DNA of 64,000 nt from Flavobacterium hungaricum (lineage in GTDB: Bacteria; Bacteroidota; Bacteroidia; Flavobacteriales; Flavobacteriaceae), in the NCBI RefSeq assembly GCF_015182285.1, contig NZ_PRDM01000002.1, positions 186,001 to 250,000 of the forward strand, written 5' to 3'. Both the position numbers and the translations under genes were made by a program. Below, piece by piece: positions 8,283 to 17,471 of the stretch. The notes beneath the pieces were generated by a model. It was not told the origin of the DNA, ran no database searches, and saw only the letters and a program-made list of their open reading frames with translations. Within the stretch, counting starts at the first letter, position 1. Each line of letters opens with the position of its first letter.

Positions 8283-9140
8283 ATGAAACTTTATCCCATA
8301 GAATCTGGAAACTTTAAATTAGATGGCGGCGCTATGTTTGGAGTCGTCCCAAAAACGATCTGGAACAAAACCAATCCTGCCGATTCTAATAATCTAATTG
8401 ATATTGCAGCACGCTGTCTGCTTATTGAAGAGGGAAATCGATTAATTCTGATTGATACCGGAATGGGTAATAAACAGTCAGAAAAATTCTTTGGCTATTA
8501 CTCGCTCTGGGGATCTCATTCTATAGATCAATCTTTGGCAAAATATGGTTTTCACCGAAATGACATTACAGATGTTTTTATGACGCACCTGCATTTTGAT
8601 CATTGCGGCGGAAGCATACAGTGGAACTCTGATAAAACGGGTTATGAACCTGCTTTTAAAAACGCAAAATTCTGGACCAACGAAAATCACTGGCAATGGG
8701 CAGTGAATCCTAATGCGCGTGAAAAAGCTTCATTTTTGTCTGAAAATCTTCTTCCGATGCAGGAAAGCGGCAAATTGAATTTTATAAAAAGACCAGAAAG
8801 CGATTTTGGCTTTTCTGAAGAACTAAATTTTGGAATTTATTATGTAGACGGCCATACCGAAAAACAGATGATTCCGCATATTCAATACCAGGATAAAACA
8901 ATCGTTTTTTGCGCTGATCTTTTGGCTACTGCCGGACATGTTCCGCTGCCGTATGTTATGGGGTATGATACCAGGCCGCTTTTAACGTTAGATGAAAAAG
9001 CAAAATTCTTAAATGCGGCAGCTGATAAAAATTATTATTTGTTTTTAGAACACGACGCACACAATCAAATTATCACAGTCGAAAATACAGAAAAAGGAGT
9101 AAGGCTTAAAGAGGTTTTTACTTGCGAAGAGATTCTTTGA
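8283..9140 (+). CDS. MBL-fold metallo-hydrolase (AHL-lactonase-like group)
   Basis: Metallo-beta-lactamase-fold hydrolase. The dinuclear-metal motif H102-L-H104-F-D106-H107 is intact in MTHLHFDHCGG. Later ligands are visible as the His of VDGHTEKQM, the Asp of FCADLLATAGH and the His of LEHDAHN. The overall layout resembles the quorum-quenching N-acyl-homoserine lactonase/MPH-like branch, but many members act on unrelated esters or lactones, so the substrate is unknown. No signal peptide, so it is cytoplasmic. It is monocistronic, with a hairpin terminator shared with the convergent LRR gene. Confidence 0.85.
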   Translation: MKLYPIESGNFKLDGGAMFGVVPKTIWNKTNPADSNNLIDIAARCLLIEEGNRLILIDTGMGNKQSEKFFGYYSLWGSHSIDQSLAKYGFHRNDITDVFMTHLHFDHCGGSIQWNSDKTGYEPAFKNAKFWTNENHWQWAVNPNAREKASFLSENLLPMQESGKLNFIKRPESDFGFSEELNFGIYYVDGHTEKQMIPHIQYQDKTIVFCADLLATAGHVPLPYVMGYDTRPLLTLDEKAKFLNAAADKNYYLFLEHDAHNQIITVENTEKGVRLKEVFTCEEIL

Positions 9141-9156
9141 GACTAAATTTTATTAT

Positions 9157-9187
9157 AAAAAAATCCCATTTTCAAAATGGGATTTTT
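9157..9187. terminator. bidirectional intrinsic terminator
   Basis: AAAAAAATCCCATTTT and AAAATGGGATTTTT form a stem around a one-base loop with A- and T-tracts on both sides. It serves the MBL hydrolase (+) and the LRR protein gene (-). Confidence 0.85.
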
Positions 9188-9207
9188 AATTTTAAACAAA
9201 GGGAATA

Positions 9208-12021
9208 TTATTCGACGATTACTTTTTTAGCAGAAGCAGCGTCCTGACTGATTAAGTAAACATAATAAACTCCTTTTGGCAGTTCGGACAAATTAATTGT
9301 ATGAACGGTATTATCAGAATTTAGTTTAAATGATTTTACCAGCTGTCCTAGTACATTATAAATATTTACTTTTTCTAGATTTGCGTTTTGAATATTTAAT
9401 ACGTCTTTTGTTGGGTTTGGGTAGATAACCACTTTTTCAAAAATTGATTCTTCTAAGCCAAGCGTACAAGTTTCAGAATAGGTCGTTGTACTTTCTTTAA
9501 TTTTCGACCAATTTGCATTAGAATAAGCAACATTATCAACTTTAATACACTTTAATTTTGAGTTATTTAAAAAACTTGTTGCTGTGCCGGAAGCAGTAGT
9601 TTTTCCTGTAACTGAAGGCAAAATAAAGTTCTTGTTATTGCCATTTTGAACATTCAATGCTGTCAGCGGATTGAATTCAATAAAAATGAGCTCTAAAAGT
9701 GGGTTTTTACTTAAATCAACTTCAGTTAATTCGTTATTGCTGATGTTTAAACGTTTTAAAAGAGGGTTGTTGCTCAAATCTATTGTTGTCAATTTTGCAT
9801 TATTAAAATACAAATTTTCTAGTTTAGGATTTGATCTGACATTTAATGTAGAAATGTTGGTATAAGTACAATTAAGGTCTTTTAAATTGGGTAAATTAGA
9901 AACATCTATTGTGCTTAAATTAGTGTTGCCGCAATAAATGGATTCTAATTTAATGTTTTCAGAAAAATCTATCTCTGTAAGTTTATTTTCATCAATTGTG
10001 ACAAAGAGAAGATTTTTATTTTGTGACAAATCAATTGATTTAATCTGATTTTTTGAACACATTAAATTAACTAGCTGCGTGTTTTTCGTAACATCTAAAC
10101 TGGTTACATTATTGTCATGAAGTGCTAATTTAGTAAGTAATATATTTTTACTTACATCAATAGCGGTTACTTTATTGTAGTTAAGGTCTAAATAAGTTAA
10201 TGAAACAAAATCCTCAATTCCTGTCATGTCGGCAATATTAGAACTTGTAACGTCCAAATAAGTTATTGATTTAACACTTGATGTAGCTACTTTTCCATTT
10301 TTTCCGTCTTTGTCGATTTCTAAAGCAATTAGTTTATCTTCAAAATTAGAATCAGGAATCAAAGTGTATGGTGTACAATCTACATTGTAATTTGCGGTTA
10401 TGTCTTTAAGAGCCGTCCAATTATCTGCAGCATAAGTTTCGTCATCAACCTGAATACATTTTAGATCAGGATTGCTTTTAAAATTTGAGTTAAGATCAAA
10501 ATAGGAATTATTACCATTTTTTAAATTTAAATTCGATAAACTATTTTGACTGCAATTAACTAAAGTTAAGTTTTTGTTTTGAGATAAATCTAAAGCAGAA
10601 AGTTTGTTATTAGAAGTATCCAAATAGTTCAAAGCGGTAAATCCCTGTATTCCTGTTAAGTCTTTAATTAAACTTGAAGAAACATCTAGAGAAGTTATGT
10701 TGGCTATACTGCTGTTTAGAACAGAACCGTTTTTACCATCTGTGTCGATGTTTAGGGCGATTAATTTATCCTCAAAGACTGAATCAGGTATTGGCGTCAC
10801 TTGAGAACAATCAACAGTAGAATAAGATGCAGAAGGATCTTTAAAGCTTTGCCACTTTTCATTAGAAAAAAGCGCGTCATCAACTAAAATGCAAGTAAGT
10901 GCCGGATTATTTTTAAAATCAATGTTATTTAAATTTAATAATATTCTGCTGTTGTTTCCATTTCTTAAATTTACTCTGGTTAACACTTTGTTTTCAGAAC
11001 ATTGTATAGACGTTAATGCAGTATTTTTAGAAACATCTAAATTTATTAACTCATTCAAAGGACACCAAAGTGTGGATAGCTTTTTATTGTTTGAAACATC
11101 AATATTGGTTAATTTGTTTGATTTACAGGATAAAAGGAGTAAATTAAGATTTTGAGAAAGATCAAGGCTTGTTATTTCATTATAAAAAAGCGATAAATAT
11201 TGTAAAGCAGTATTTTTTGAAGTATTTATCGTGGTTAACTTATTGTAGGCTACATTTAAATAAGTTAAATCTAAGTTTTGTGAGATGTCTATAGTCGTTA
11301 ATTTATTTGACATAACGCTTAAAGATTTCAATGCTTTAAAATCTTGTATACCTGTCAAATCGCTAATATTGCTAAAATAAAGATCAATTTCTGTAATTGT
11401 ATTGATTTTTGATGTCAAAACTTTTCCGTCAGGAACTCCAGAATCAATTCCTAATGCGATTAATTTATTCTCAAAATTTATGTCTGGCAGGATTGTGTAT
11501 TGAGGATTTATCTCTGCTATATCAACGACAGAAATATTATCAATCAAAATTTGAGAATTGATTGATCCGGTTATCCAAACACTAATTTCGGCATTTTGAC
11601 TTATTGTAGAGACATAATCAAATTCGATTTTTCTCCATTCAGAAGTTACAGAATTAGCATCTGCTATTTTTTGAATTGTTGTTTTAAAAGCGTCTGTTTT
11701 TGTTAAGTTTAATTCAATGGAAGAAAAAGTTCCAGAAACCAGCTTTTGGTAAAGAGTAATGCGATAAGTTTTGCCAGGCTGTAGAGAAAAAGATTCACTA
11801 TTTATGTAATTAAAATTACCGCTGGTTATCTCCATCTTTGTACTCGAATTACCTTTTTGAGCATCAAGACTTTGATAAATAAGCCCGTTAAAATTGCGAA
11901 ACCAATTGTCTGGCTGTGATGAAGATGTCCAATTTTCAAAATCGCCATTTGTAACTAAATTGGTTTGTGCATAAGTAGAAAAATTTGCTAAAAATAGCAG
12001 TAAAAGTAGTTTTGCTCTCAT
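9208..12021 (-). CDS. secreted leucine-rich-repeat protein with T9SS sorting domain
   Basis: A 937-residue exported protein. It has a signal peptide (residues 1-18, ending TYAQ), an N-terminal carbohydrate-binding-like beta-sandwich (NLVTNGDFENW, roughly 20-170) and then three modules that each open with IPD-x-x-FE-x-KLIAL-x-ID and continue into short LRRs of the type LDLSQNxxLxxLxCxxN. The C-terminal 80 residues (IFEKVVIYPNPTKDVLNIQ ... PKGVYYVYLISQD ... KKVIVE) are a type A T9SS sorting domain, so the protein should be cell-surface attached or released. Such LRR proteins are usually adhesins or binding proteins; no catalytic motif is visible. It is monocistronic, with a terminator at 9157-9187. 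Confidence 0.9.
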   Translation of the reverse strand: MRAKLLLLLFLANFSTYAQTNLVTNGDFENWTSSSQPDNWFRNFNGLIYQSLDAQKGNSSTKMEITSGNFNYINSESFSLQPGKTYRITLYQKLVSGTFSSIELNLTKTDAFKTTIQKIADANSVTSEWRKIEFDYVSTISQNAEISVWITGSINSQILIDNISVVDIAEINPQYTILPDINFENKLIALGIDSGVPDGKVLTSKINTITEIDLYFSNISDLTGIQDFKALKSLSVMSNKLTTIDISQNLDLTYLNVAYNKLTTINTSKNTALQYLSLFYNEITSLDLSQNLNLLLLSCKSNKLTNIDVSNNKKLSTLWCPLNELINLDVSKNTALTSIQCSENKVLTRVNLRNGNNSRILLNLNNIDFKNNPALTCILVDDALFSNEKWQSFKDPSASYSTVDCSQVTPIPDSVFEDKLIALNIDTDGKNGSVLNSSIANITSLDVSSSLIKDLTGIQGFTALNYLDTSNNKLSALDLSQNKNLTLVNCSQNSLSNLNLKNGNNSYFDLNSNFKSNPDLKCIQVDDETYAADNWTALKDITANYNVDCTPYTLIPDSNFEDKLIALEIDKDGKNGKVATSSVKSITYLDVTSSNIADMTGIEDFVSLTYLDLNYNKVTAIDVSKNILLTKLALHDNNVTSLDVTKNTQLVNLMCSKNQIKSIDLSQNKNLLFVTIDENKLTEIDFSENIKLESIYCGNTNLSTIDVSNLPNLKDLNCTYTNISTLNVRSNPKLENLYFNNAKLTTIDLSNNPLLKRLNISNNELTEVDLSKNPLLELIFIEFNPLTALNVQNGNNKNFILPSVTGKTTASGTATSFLNNSKLKCIKVDNVAYSNANWSKIKESTTTYSETCTLGLEESIFEKVVIYPNPTKDVLNIQNANLEKVNIYNVLGQLVKSFKLNSDNTVHTINLSELPKGVYYVYLISQDAASAKKVIVE

Positions 12022-12249
12022 AGACTATTATGTTTTGAAAGCGCAATGATACAATAATCATTTTAGATTTTATTACGGGAACCCGTATTAAAATAACAGT
12101 GAATGGGTAATAAATATCCTATCAGAAAAAAATTAATTTTGAAAAAATTAAACCCTAATTTCATAACGCATTGTTAACAGTTAGTTTTTTGTAACAAAAA
12201 AGCATAATTTAGACCCAACTTTTAACTTTTCACATTAAATTAAACATAG

Positions 12250-13884
12250 ATGAATCATATAAAACCTCTTAAATTATCTGCCTTTGCTTTATTAGTTTTA
12301 GCAGGATGCAGTGCTTCTGTGCAAGCTCAGGTTTCAGCTTCAAAAGAATTTATAAAAGCACCTTTAGAAATTGTAAAAAAAGCACCCGTTACAGAAAATG
12401 AATTAAAAAGATGGAGTCATCTGGATTTAATCAAAGATTCTATTCCGGGAATGAGTGTTGATAAAGCTTACGCTGAATTACTTCAAGGTAAAAATGGAGT
12501 AAAAGTAATCGTTGGAATTGTAGATTCTGGTGTAGATATCGAACACGAAGATCTTAAAGGAATGATCTGGACGAATCCAAAAGAAATTCCAGGAAACGGA
12601 ATCGATGACGATAAAAACGGTTATATTGATGATGTAAACGGATGGAATTTCCTTGGAAATGCAGTTCACGAAAATCTAGAAATGACCCGTATCGTTAAAA
12701 AAGGCGATGATGGTTCTGCACAATATAAAGAAGCTTTGGCTCAATATACGGAGAAGTCTGAGAAAGCACTGAAAGACAAAGAACAGGTAGATTTCTTATT
12801 GGATGTTCACGGAACCCTTAAAAAAGCGTTGAATAAAACAACTTACAAAGCAGAGGATTTAAATACAATCACTTCTACAGATCCAAAAGTATCAAGAAGT
12901 AAGATCATCATGACGCAGATCTTTACCAATGCTGGTCCTACGTTTGATCCAGAAGCTGAACTTGAAGAATACAGAGAACAGGTTTATGATCAGTTAAATT
13001 ATAACCTTAATAAAGAATACGACGGAAGAAAAGTAGTCGGCGATAATCCTGATGATATCAAAAATAATCGTTACGGAAACAATGTCGTTTTTGGTCCAGA
13101 TAAAGAAAAAGCACTTCACGGAACTCACGTTGCTGGAATTATAGCCCAGATTCGCGGTAATAATTTAGGTGGAGACGGAGTTGCAGCAAATGTTGAAATT
13201 TTGACTGTTAGAGCGGTGCCAGATGGAGACGAATATGATAAAGATATTGCTTTGGCAATTCGTTATGCAGTTGACAATGGCGCAAAAGTAATCAACGGAA
13301 GTTTCGGAAAAAGTTTTTCTCCGCACAAAGACTGGGTTTATGATGCCATTAAATATGCAGCAAAGAAAGACGTTCTAATTGTTCATGCAGCCGGAAATGA
13401 TGGTTATAATATTGACGAAACCAAAAACATTAATTATCCAAACGATTCAAAAGATAATATCAAAGAGTTTTCAGATAATGTGATTACAATTGGTGCAATC
13501 AATAAAGAATATGGAAAAAATGTGGTGGCTGGATTTTCTAACTTTGGAAAAATCAACGTAGACGTTTTTGCTCCAGGTGAAGAAATCTATGCTACAGTAC
13601 CAAACAACAAATATAAATATCTGCAGGGAACCTCTATGGCGTCTCCAAATGCGGCAGGAGTTGCAACATTAATTCGTTCGTATTATCCTAAATTAAAAGC
13701 GGCACAGGTAAAACAGATTTTAATGGAATCTGGTGTGGCACTTCCATCACAGGTTGTTTTAGGAGAAAATCCAAACCCGGATCAGGAGCCGGTTGCAGTT
13801 TCGTCTGCAGAATCATCAAAAACGGCTAAGATGGTAAATGCTTATAACGCTTTATTACTGGCAGAAAAGATGTCTAAAAAATAA
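12250..13884 (+). CDS. S8 family subtilisin-like serine protease (lipoprotein)
   Basis: Subtilase with the full catalytic triad: D92 in GIVDSGVDIEHED, H290 in LHGTHVAGI and S462 in GTSMASPNAAG. N383 in the AAGND motif provides the oxyanion hole. A lipoprotein signal with lipobox LAGC (Cys20) suggests outer-membrane or periplasmic anchoring, although VQAQ a few residues later could be read as a signal-peptidase I site. Between the Asp and His motifs there is an insert of about 200 residues, much longer than in classical subtilisin and common in Bacteroidota members. An M1 peptidase follows 65 nt downstream on the same strand with a weak hairpin between, so the two may act in extracytoplasmic peptide degradation. 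Confidence 0.95.
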   Translation: MNHIKPLKLSAFALLVLAGCSASVQAQVSASKEFIKAPLEIVKKAPVTENELKRWSHLDLIKDSIPGMSVDKAYAELLQGKNGVKVIVGIVDSGVDIEHEDLKGMIWTNPKEIPGNGIDDDKNGYIDDVNGWNFLGNAVHENLEMTRIVKKGDDGSAQYKEALAQYTEKSEKALKDKEQVDFLLDVHGTLKKALNKTTYKAEDLNTITSTDPKVSRSKIIMTQIFTNAGPTFDPEAELEEYREQVYDQLNYNLNKEYDGRKVVGDNPDDIKNNRYGNNVVFGPDKEKALHGTHVAGIIAQIRGNNLGGDGVAANVEILTVRAVPDGDEYDKDIALAIRYAVDNGAKVINGSFGKSFSPHKDWVYDAIKYAAKKDVLIVHAAGNDGYNIDETKNINYPNDSKDNIKEFSDNVITIGAINKEYGKNVVAGFSNFGKINVDVFAPGEEIYATVPNNKYKYLQGTSMASPNAAGVATLIRSYYPKLKAAQVKQILMESGVALPSQVVLGENPNPDQEPVAVSSAESSKTAKMVNAYNALLLAEKMSKK

Positions 13885-13904
13885 AAAAAATACACTATTA
13901 ATCC

Positions 13905-13930
13905 AATGGAAGGGCTTTTGCTCTTCCATT
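13905..13930 (+). terminator. hairpin between subtilase and M1 peptidase genes
   Basis: AATGGAAGGGC and GCTCTTCCATT pair with a short TTTT loop, followed by TTCATTATTATTTAT rather than a pure T-run. It may give partial termination, leaving some read-through into the M1 peptidase gene. Confidence 0.55.
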
Positions 13931-13949
13931 TCATTATTATTTATAAATC

Positions 13950-15830
13950 ATGCGAAAAATTATTTTACTTTCATTCTTAAGCTTGGGTTTAAGCCCTGCA
14001 TTTGCTCAAAATGCACCCTATTGGCAGCAGCATGCTGATTACAAAATGGAGGTTTCTATGGATGTTAAAAATTATCAGTACAAAGGAAAACAAGAATTGG
14101 TTTACACCAATAATTCTCCAGATACACTGAAAAAAGTATTTTATCATTTATATCCAAATGCATTTCAGCCGGGAAGTGAAATGGATGCTCGTCTTCATTT
14201 TATCAAAGATCCAGACGGAAGAATGGTAACAAAAGTAAAAGGAGCTGATGGAAAAGAAACGAAACAAAGCCGTATCGAATCTTTAAAACCAAATGAAATT
14301 GGATTTTTAAAAATCACCAACTTTAAACAAGACGGTGTAACAGCGCAGACAAGATTATCCTCTACAATTTTAGAAGTGACTTTGGCTAAACCGATTTTAC
14401 CAAACTCTAAATCGACCTTTACTTTAGATTTTGACGGACAAGTTCCTGTTCAGATTCGTCGTTCTGGAAGAAACAATTCTGAAGGAGTTGAACTTTCTAT
14501 GTCACAATGGTACCCAAAATTAGCCGAATTTGATTTTGAAGGCTGGCATGCAGATCCATACATTGCTAGAGAATTTCACGGTGTTTGGGGTAATTTTGAT
14601 GTAAAAATCACGATCGATAAAGAGTATACAATTGGAGGTTCTGGTTATCTTCAAGACAAAAATTCAATTGGTCATGGTTACGAAGATGCTGGTGTAACAG
14701 TTACCTATCCTAAAAAAGCAAAAACGTTGACATGGCATTTTATTGCACCAAACGTTCATGATTTTGCGTGGGCGGCAGACAAAGAATATACACATGATAT
14801 TGTAAAAGGACCAAACGATGTTGACCTGCATTTCTTCTACAAAAACAATCCAAAAACTACGGCAAACTGGAAACAGTTAGAACCTTTAATGGTTAAAGTA
14901 ATGGATTATTACAACAATAGAGTGGGTGCTTATCCGTACAAACAGTACTCTTTTATTCAAGGCGGTGACGGCGGAATGGAGTACGCAATGTGTACGTTAA
15001 TGTTAGGAAACGGAACTCTTGAAGGAATTACGGGTACTGCAACACACGAATTAGGGCACTCTTGGTTCCAGCATATTTTGGCTTCAAACGAGTCTAAACA
15101 CCCTTGGATGGACGAAGGTTTTACAACTTATATTGAAGACAGCGCTTTGAACGAATTAAAAGGAGATAAAAAAGAAGCAAATCCGTTTAAAGGAAATTAT
15201 GCAGCTTATTACAACTTGGTAAATTCTGGAAAAGAACAGCCTCAGACTACACACGGAGATCGTTATGATGAAAACCGTCCGTATAGTATTTCATCTTACA
15301 TCAAAGGAAGTCTTTTCCTTTCGCAATTAGATTATGTAATTGGTAAAGAAAATGTCGATGCGACTTTGAAGAGATATTATAATGATTTCAAATTCAAACA
15401 CCCAAATCCAAACGATATCAAAAGAACTGCCGAAAGAGTTTCTGGTGCAGAATTAGACTGGTATCTTATAGATTGGACACAAACAACAAATACAATTGAT
15501 TACGGAATCAAAGATGTCGCTGACAATGCAGGAAAAACAACCGTAACTTTAGAAAGAATTGGAAGAATGCCAATGCCAATTGATTTGAAAGTTGATTATA
15601 CAGACGGAACTTCAGAAACATTTTATATTCCGTTAAGAATGATAAATTACATCAAACCAAATCCAAACCCGAACGAAAAAAGAACAGTTCTGGAAGATTG
15701 GGCGTGGGCACAGCAAAACTATAGTTTTACAATTGATAAAAACAAAACAGCAATCAAAAAAATCACCATCGATCCAAGCGGATTAATGGCAGATGTTAAA
15801 GCAGCCAATAATGTTTTTGAAGTAAAATAA
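13950..15830 (+). CDS. M1 family zinc metallopeptidase (exported)
   Basis: Gluzincin aminopeptidase-family protein of 626 residues. The zinc site H366-E-L-G-H370 is followed 19 residues later by E389 (HPWMDEGFTTYIE), the classic HExxH-x18-E arrangement. An upstream GGMEYAM motif matches the GxMEN substrate-binding loop, with Tyr in place of Asn. A signal peptide ends at AFAQ (residue 20), so it is periplasmic or surface exposed. It lies directly downstream of the subtilase and ahead of a strong hairpin terminator. Likely role: trimming peptides produced outside the cytoplasm. Confidence 0.93.
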   Translation: MRKIILLSFLSLGLSPAFAQNAPYWQQHADYKMEVSMDVKNYQYKGKQELVYTNNSPDTLKKVFYHLYPNAFQPGSEMDARLHFIKDPDGRMVTKVKGADGKETKQSRIESLKPNEIGFLKITNFKQDGVTAQTRLSSTILEVTLAKPILPNSKSTFTLDFDGQVPVQIRRSGRNNSEGVELSMSQWYPKLAEFDFEGWHADPYIAREFHGVWGNFDVKITIDKEYTIGGSGYLQDKNSIGHGYEDAGVTVTYPKKAKTLTWHFIAPNVHDFAWAADKEYTHDIVKGPNDVDLHFFYKNNPKTTANWKQLEPLMVKVMDYYNNRVGAYPYKQYSFIQGGDGGMEYAMCTLMLGNGTLEGITGTATHELGHSWFQHILASNESKHPWMDEGFTTYIEDSALNELKGDKKEANPFKGNYAAYYNLVNSGKEQPQTTHGDRYDENRPYSISSYIKGSLFLSQLDYVIGKENVDATLKRYYNDFKFKHPNPNDIKRTAERVSGAELDWYLIDWTQTTNTIDYGIKDVADNAGKTTVTLERIGRMPMPIDLKVDYTDGTSETFYIPLRMINYIKPNPNPNEKRTVLEDWAWAQQNYSFTIDKNKTAIKKITIDPSGLMADVKAANNVFEVK

Positions 15831-15850
15831 AAATTCATTTATTTTTTTAA

Positions 15851-15890
15851 TAAAGCCAAAGCTAGATTTATTCTGGCTTTGGCTTTATTG
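15851..15890 (+). terminator. intrinsic terminator of the M1 peptidase gene
   Basis: TAAAGCCAAAGC (15851-15862) pairs perfectly with GCTTTGGCTTTA (15876-15887), followed by TTGTTTT. The remaining stretch to 16139 (about 250 nt) is AT-rich; nothing further was recognised in it. Confidence 0.8.
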
Positions 15891-16139
15891 TTTTAAAAAA
15901 GGATTAAAATAGCAGTTCATTTTAATTACCAAGGCTTTGCCTTGAAGACTAGAGATTTAAATCAATAGACTTTTATTGGCACATAATTTGAAATGCAAAC
16001 ACTTTAGTTGGGATATATTAGTCACGATCTGAAAAACTTTAAATTAAAGGAGAAAATGCTAATGAGTTGTTATAAAAAATAATAGAAAACTTTAAGAAAA
16101 AAAATACATATAATGTCCAATACCATGATATGCGGCTAC

Positions 16140-16168
16140 TTGTTTTAACAATTAAATTACTACCTTCG
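16140..16168 (+). promoter_or_regulatory. candidate promoter of the trypsin-like protease gene
   Basis: TTG (16140-16142), an 18-nt spacer and TACCTTCG (16161-16168), one base off TAnnTTTG. The spacing is identical to that of the strong promoter at 7230-7258. The leader to the ATG at 16262 would be about 85-90 nt. Confidence 0.5.
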
Positions 16169-16261
16169 GGCCGTCAAAATAGCGGCTGATAATTTTTTGA
16201 ATTGACAGCCAAAAATGAATTAACAACCAAAAATAAATTAATAAAACTTACCTATTTACAA

Positions 16262-17407
16262 ATGAAAATTAGAAAAATCGGACCCAACAATGATTTGCAA
16301 GATATCAGCAGTAAAAAAAGAAAACCTTATAAAATTATCATATTTGCTGTAGCCCTTCTTTCAACAGCAGCTTTTTTTGGCTTTAAATATTTAAAAAAAC
16401 CGCCTGCTGCTATTTGTTTAGATTCAGATACAAAAGTTTATGACCAATATAAAGATGCAGTTGTACTGATAAAACACAGCTATGGTTATTTTGCAAAAAT
16501 TAAAGGAACTGAAATTCCGATTTCTGTTGAAGATGCAAGAGAGGAAACGGTTTTTGGAACAGGTTTTTTTGTAGATAGAGACGGAAAAATAGTAACCAAC
16601 AGCCATGTTTTGCAGCCATGGAACTCATCAAATGAACAACAGGAAAAAGTAAATGCTACTATAAGAAATGTTAGATTAAAAATTGCTTCAATTCTTACTA
16701 CTGATGTTACAGAAGATCAATATCAAAGTTTTATTGAAAGAAACTGGCGAATTGCATCTGCTTATGATGAAGGTGAAGGAGAAGGCGATTATGAAGGAGA
16801 AGGTGAAGAAACAACTGAAGAGTCGGCCGGAGAAGAATTTGTGAGTTCAAATGAGCAAGAAGCAGAGACAGACAGTGCGACAACAGATATTGCGGCTGCT
16901 ATTCCTGTAAAAGAATATGTGTCGAAAGATGATATTGAGGTCTATGTAAAAACGATAGAGATTGCGGTTGCACTTCATGATTCGAATGACGAATGGCTTA
17001 ACTGTGAGATCGAAAAAGTTTCAGAAGATGCTAATATTGATTTAGGAACTTTAAGCTTACAAAATCATTCAACCCCTGCAAGTGTTGTAAACATTATCAA
17101 TCTGGACAATGCTGTTAAAGACGACGCCTCTTTAAGTCCTGGACAAAAAGCAATAATGGTTGGTTACCCTTTGGGAATGGATTTGGCAAAGACAGATTCA
17201 GGTATAAAAGTACAGCTTTACGATGGTAAAATAAGTAAAGAATCAGACGGTAACAAAATTCAGTATAGTATCACGTCTACGCATGGCGCCAGCGGTGCAC
17301 CAATCTTTAATGAATGCGGTGAGTTGATCGCAGTCAATTTCAGCGGAATAGATGAGGTACAGGGCTTTAATTTTGGAATTGTAGCCAAACATATTAGCTC
17401 TTTCTAA
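16262..17407 (+). CDS. membrane-anchored trypsin-like (S1-fold) serine protease with acidic insert
   Basis: Serine protease of the HtrA/trypsin-like fold, 381 residues from the ATG at 16262; an in-frame TTG 20 codons upstream is less likely. One transmembrane segment (about residues 23-42) leaves the protease outside the cytoplasm. The triad can be read as H115 in GKIVTNSHVLQPW, D260 in ANIDLGTL and S344 in HGASGAPIF; the last is a variant of GNSGGP. Between His and Asp sits an insert with a strongly acidic Gly/Glu run (DEGEGEGDYEGEGEE) not found in ordinary HtrA proteins. There is no PDZ domain. A VIT/VWA protein gene follows 64 nt downstream, probably in the same transcript. Confidence 0.85.
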   Translation: MKIRKIGPNNDLQDISSKKRKPYKIIIFAVALLSTAAFFGFKYLKKPPAAICLDSDTKVYDQYKDAVVLIKHSYGYFAKIKGTEIPISVEDAREETVFGTGFFVDRDGKIVTNSHVLQPWNSSNEQQEKVNATIRNVRLKIASILTTDVTEDQYQSFIERNWRIASAYDEGEGEGDYEGEGEETTEESAGEEFVSSNEQEAETDSATTDIAAAIPVKEYVSKDDIEVYVKTIEIAVALHDSNDEWLNCEIEKVSEDANIDLGTLSLQNHSTPASVVNIINLDNAVKDDASLSPGQKAIMVGYPLGMDLAKTDSGIKVQLYDGKISKESDGNKIQYSITSTHGASGAPIFNECGELIAVNFSGIDEVQGFNFGIVAKHISSF

Positions 17408-17471
17408 TTAAATCTCGCTAGTATTTGTTGTTTTTTTCTTTTGTAATTAATTAAAAAATCGATTTTTTAAT

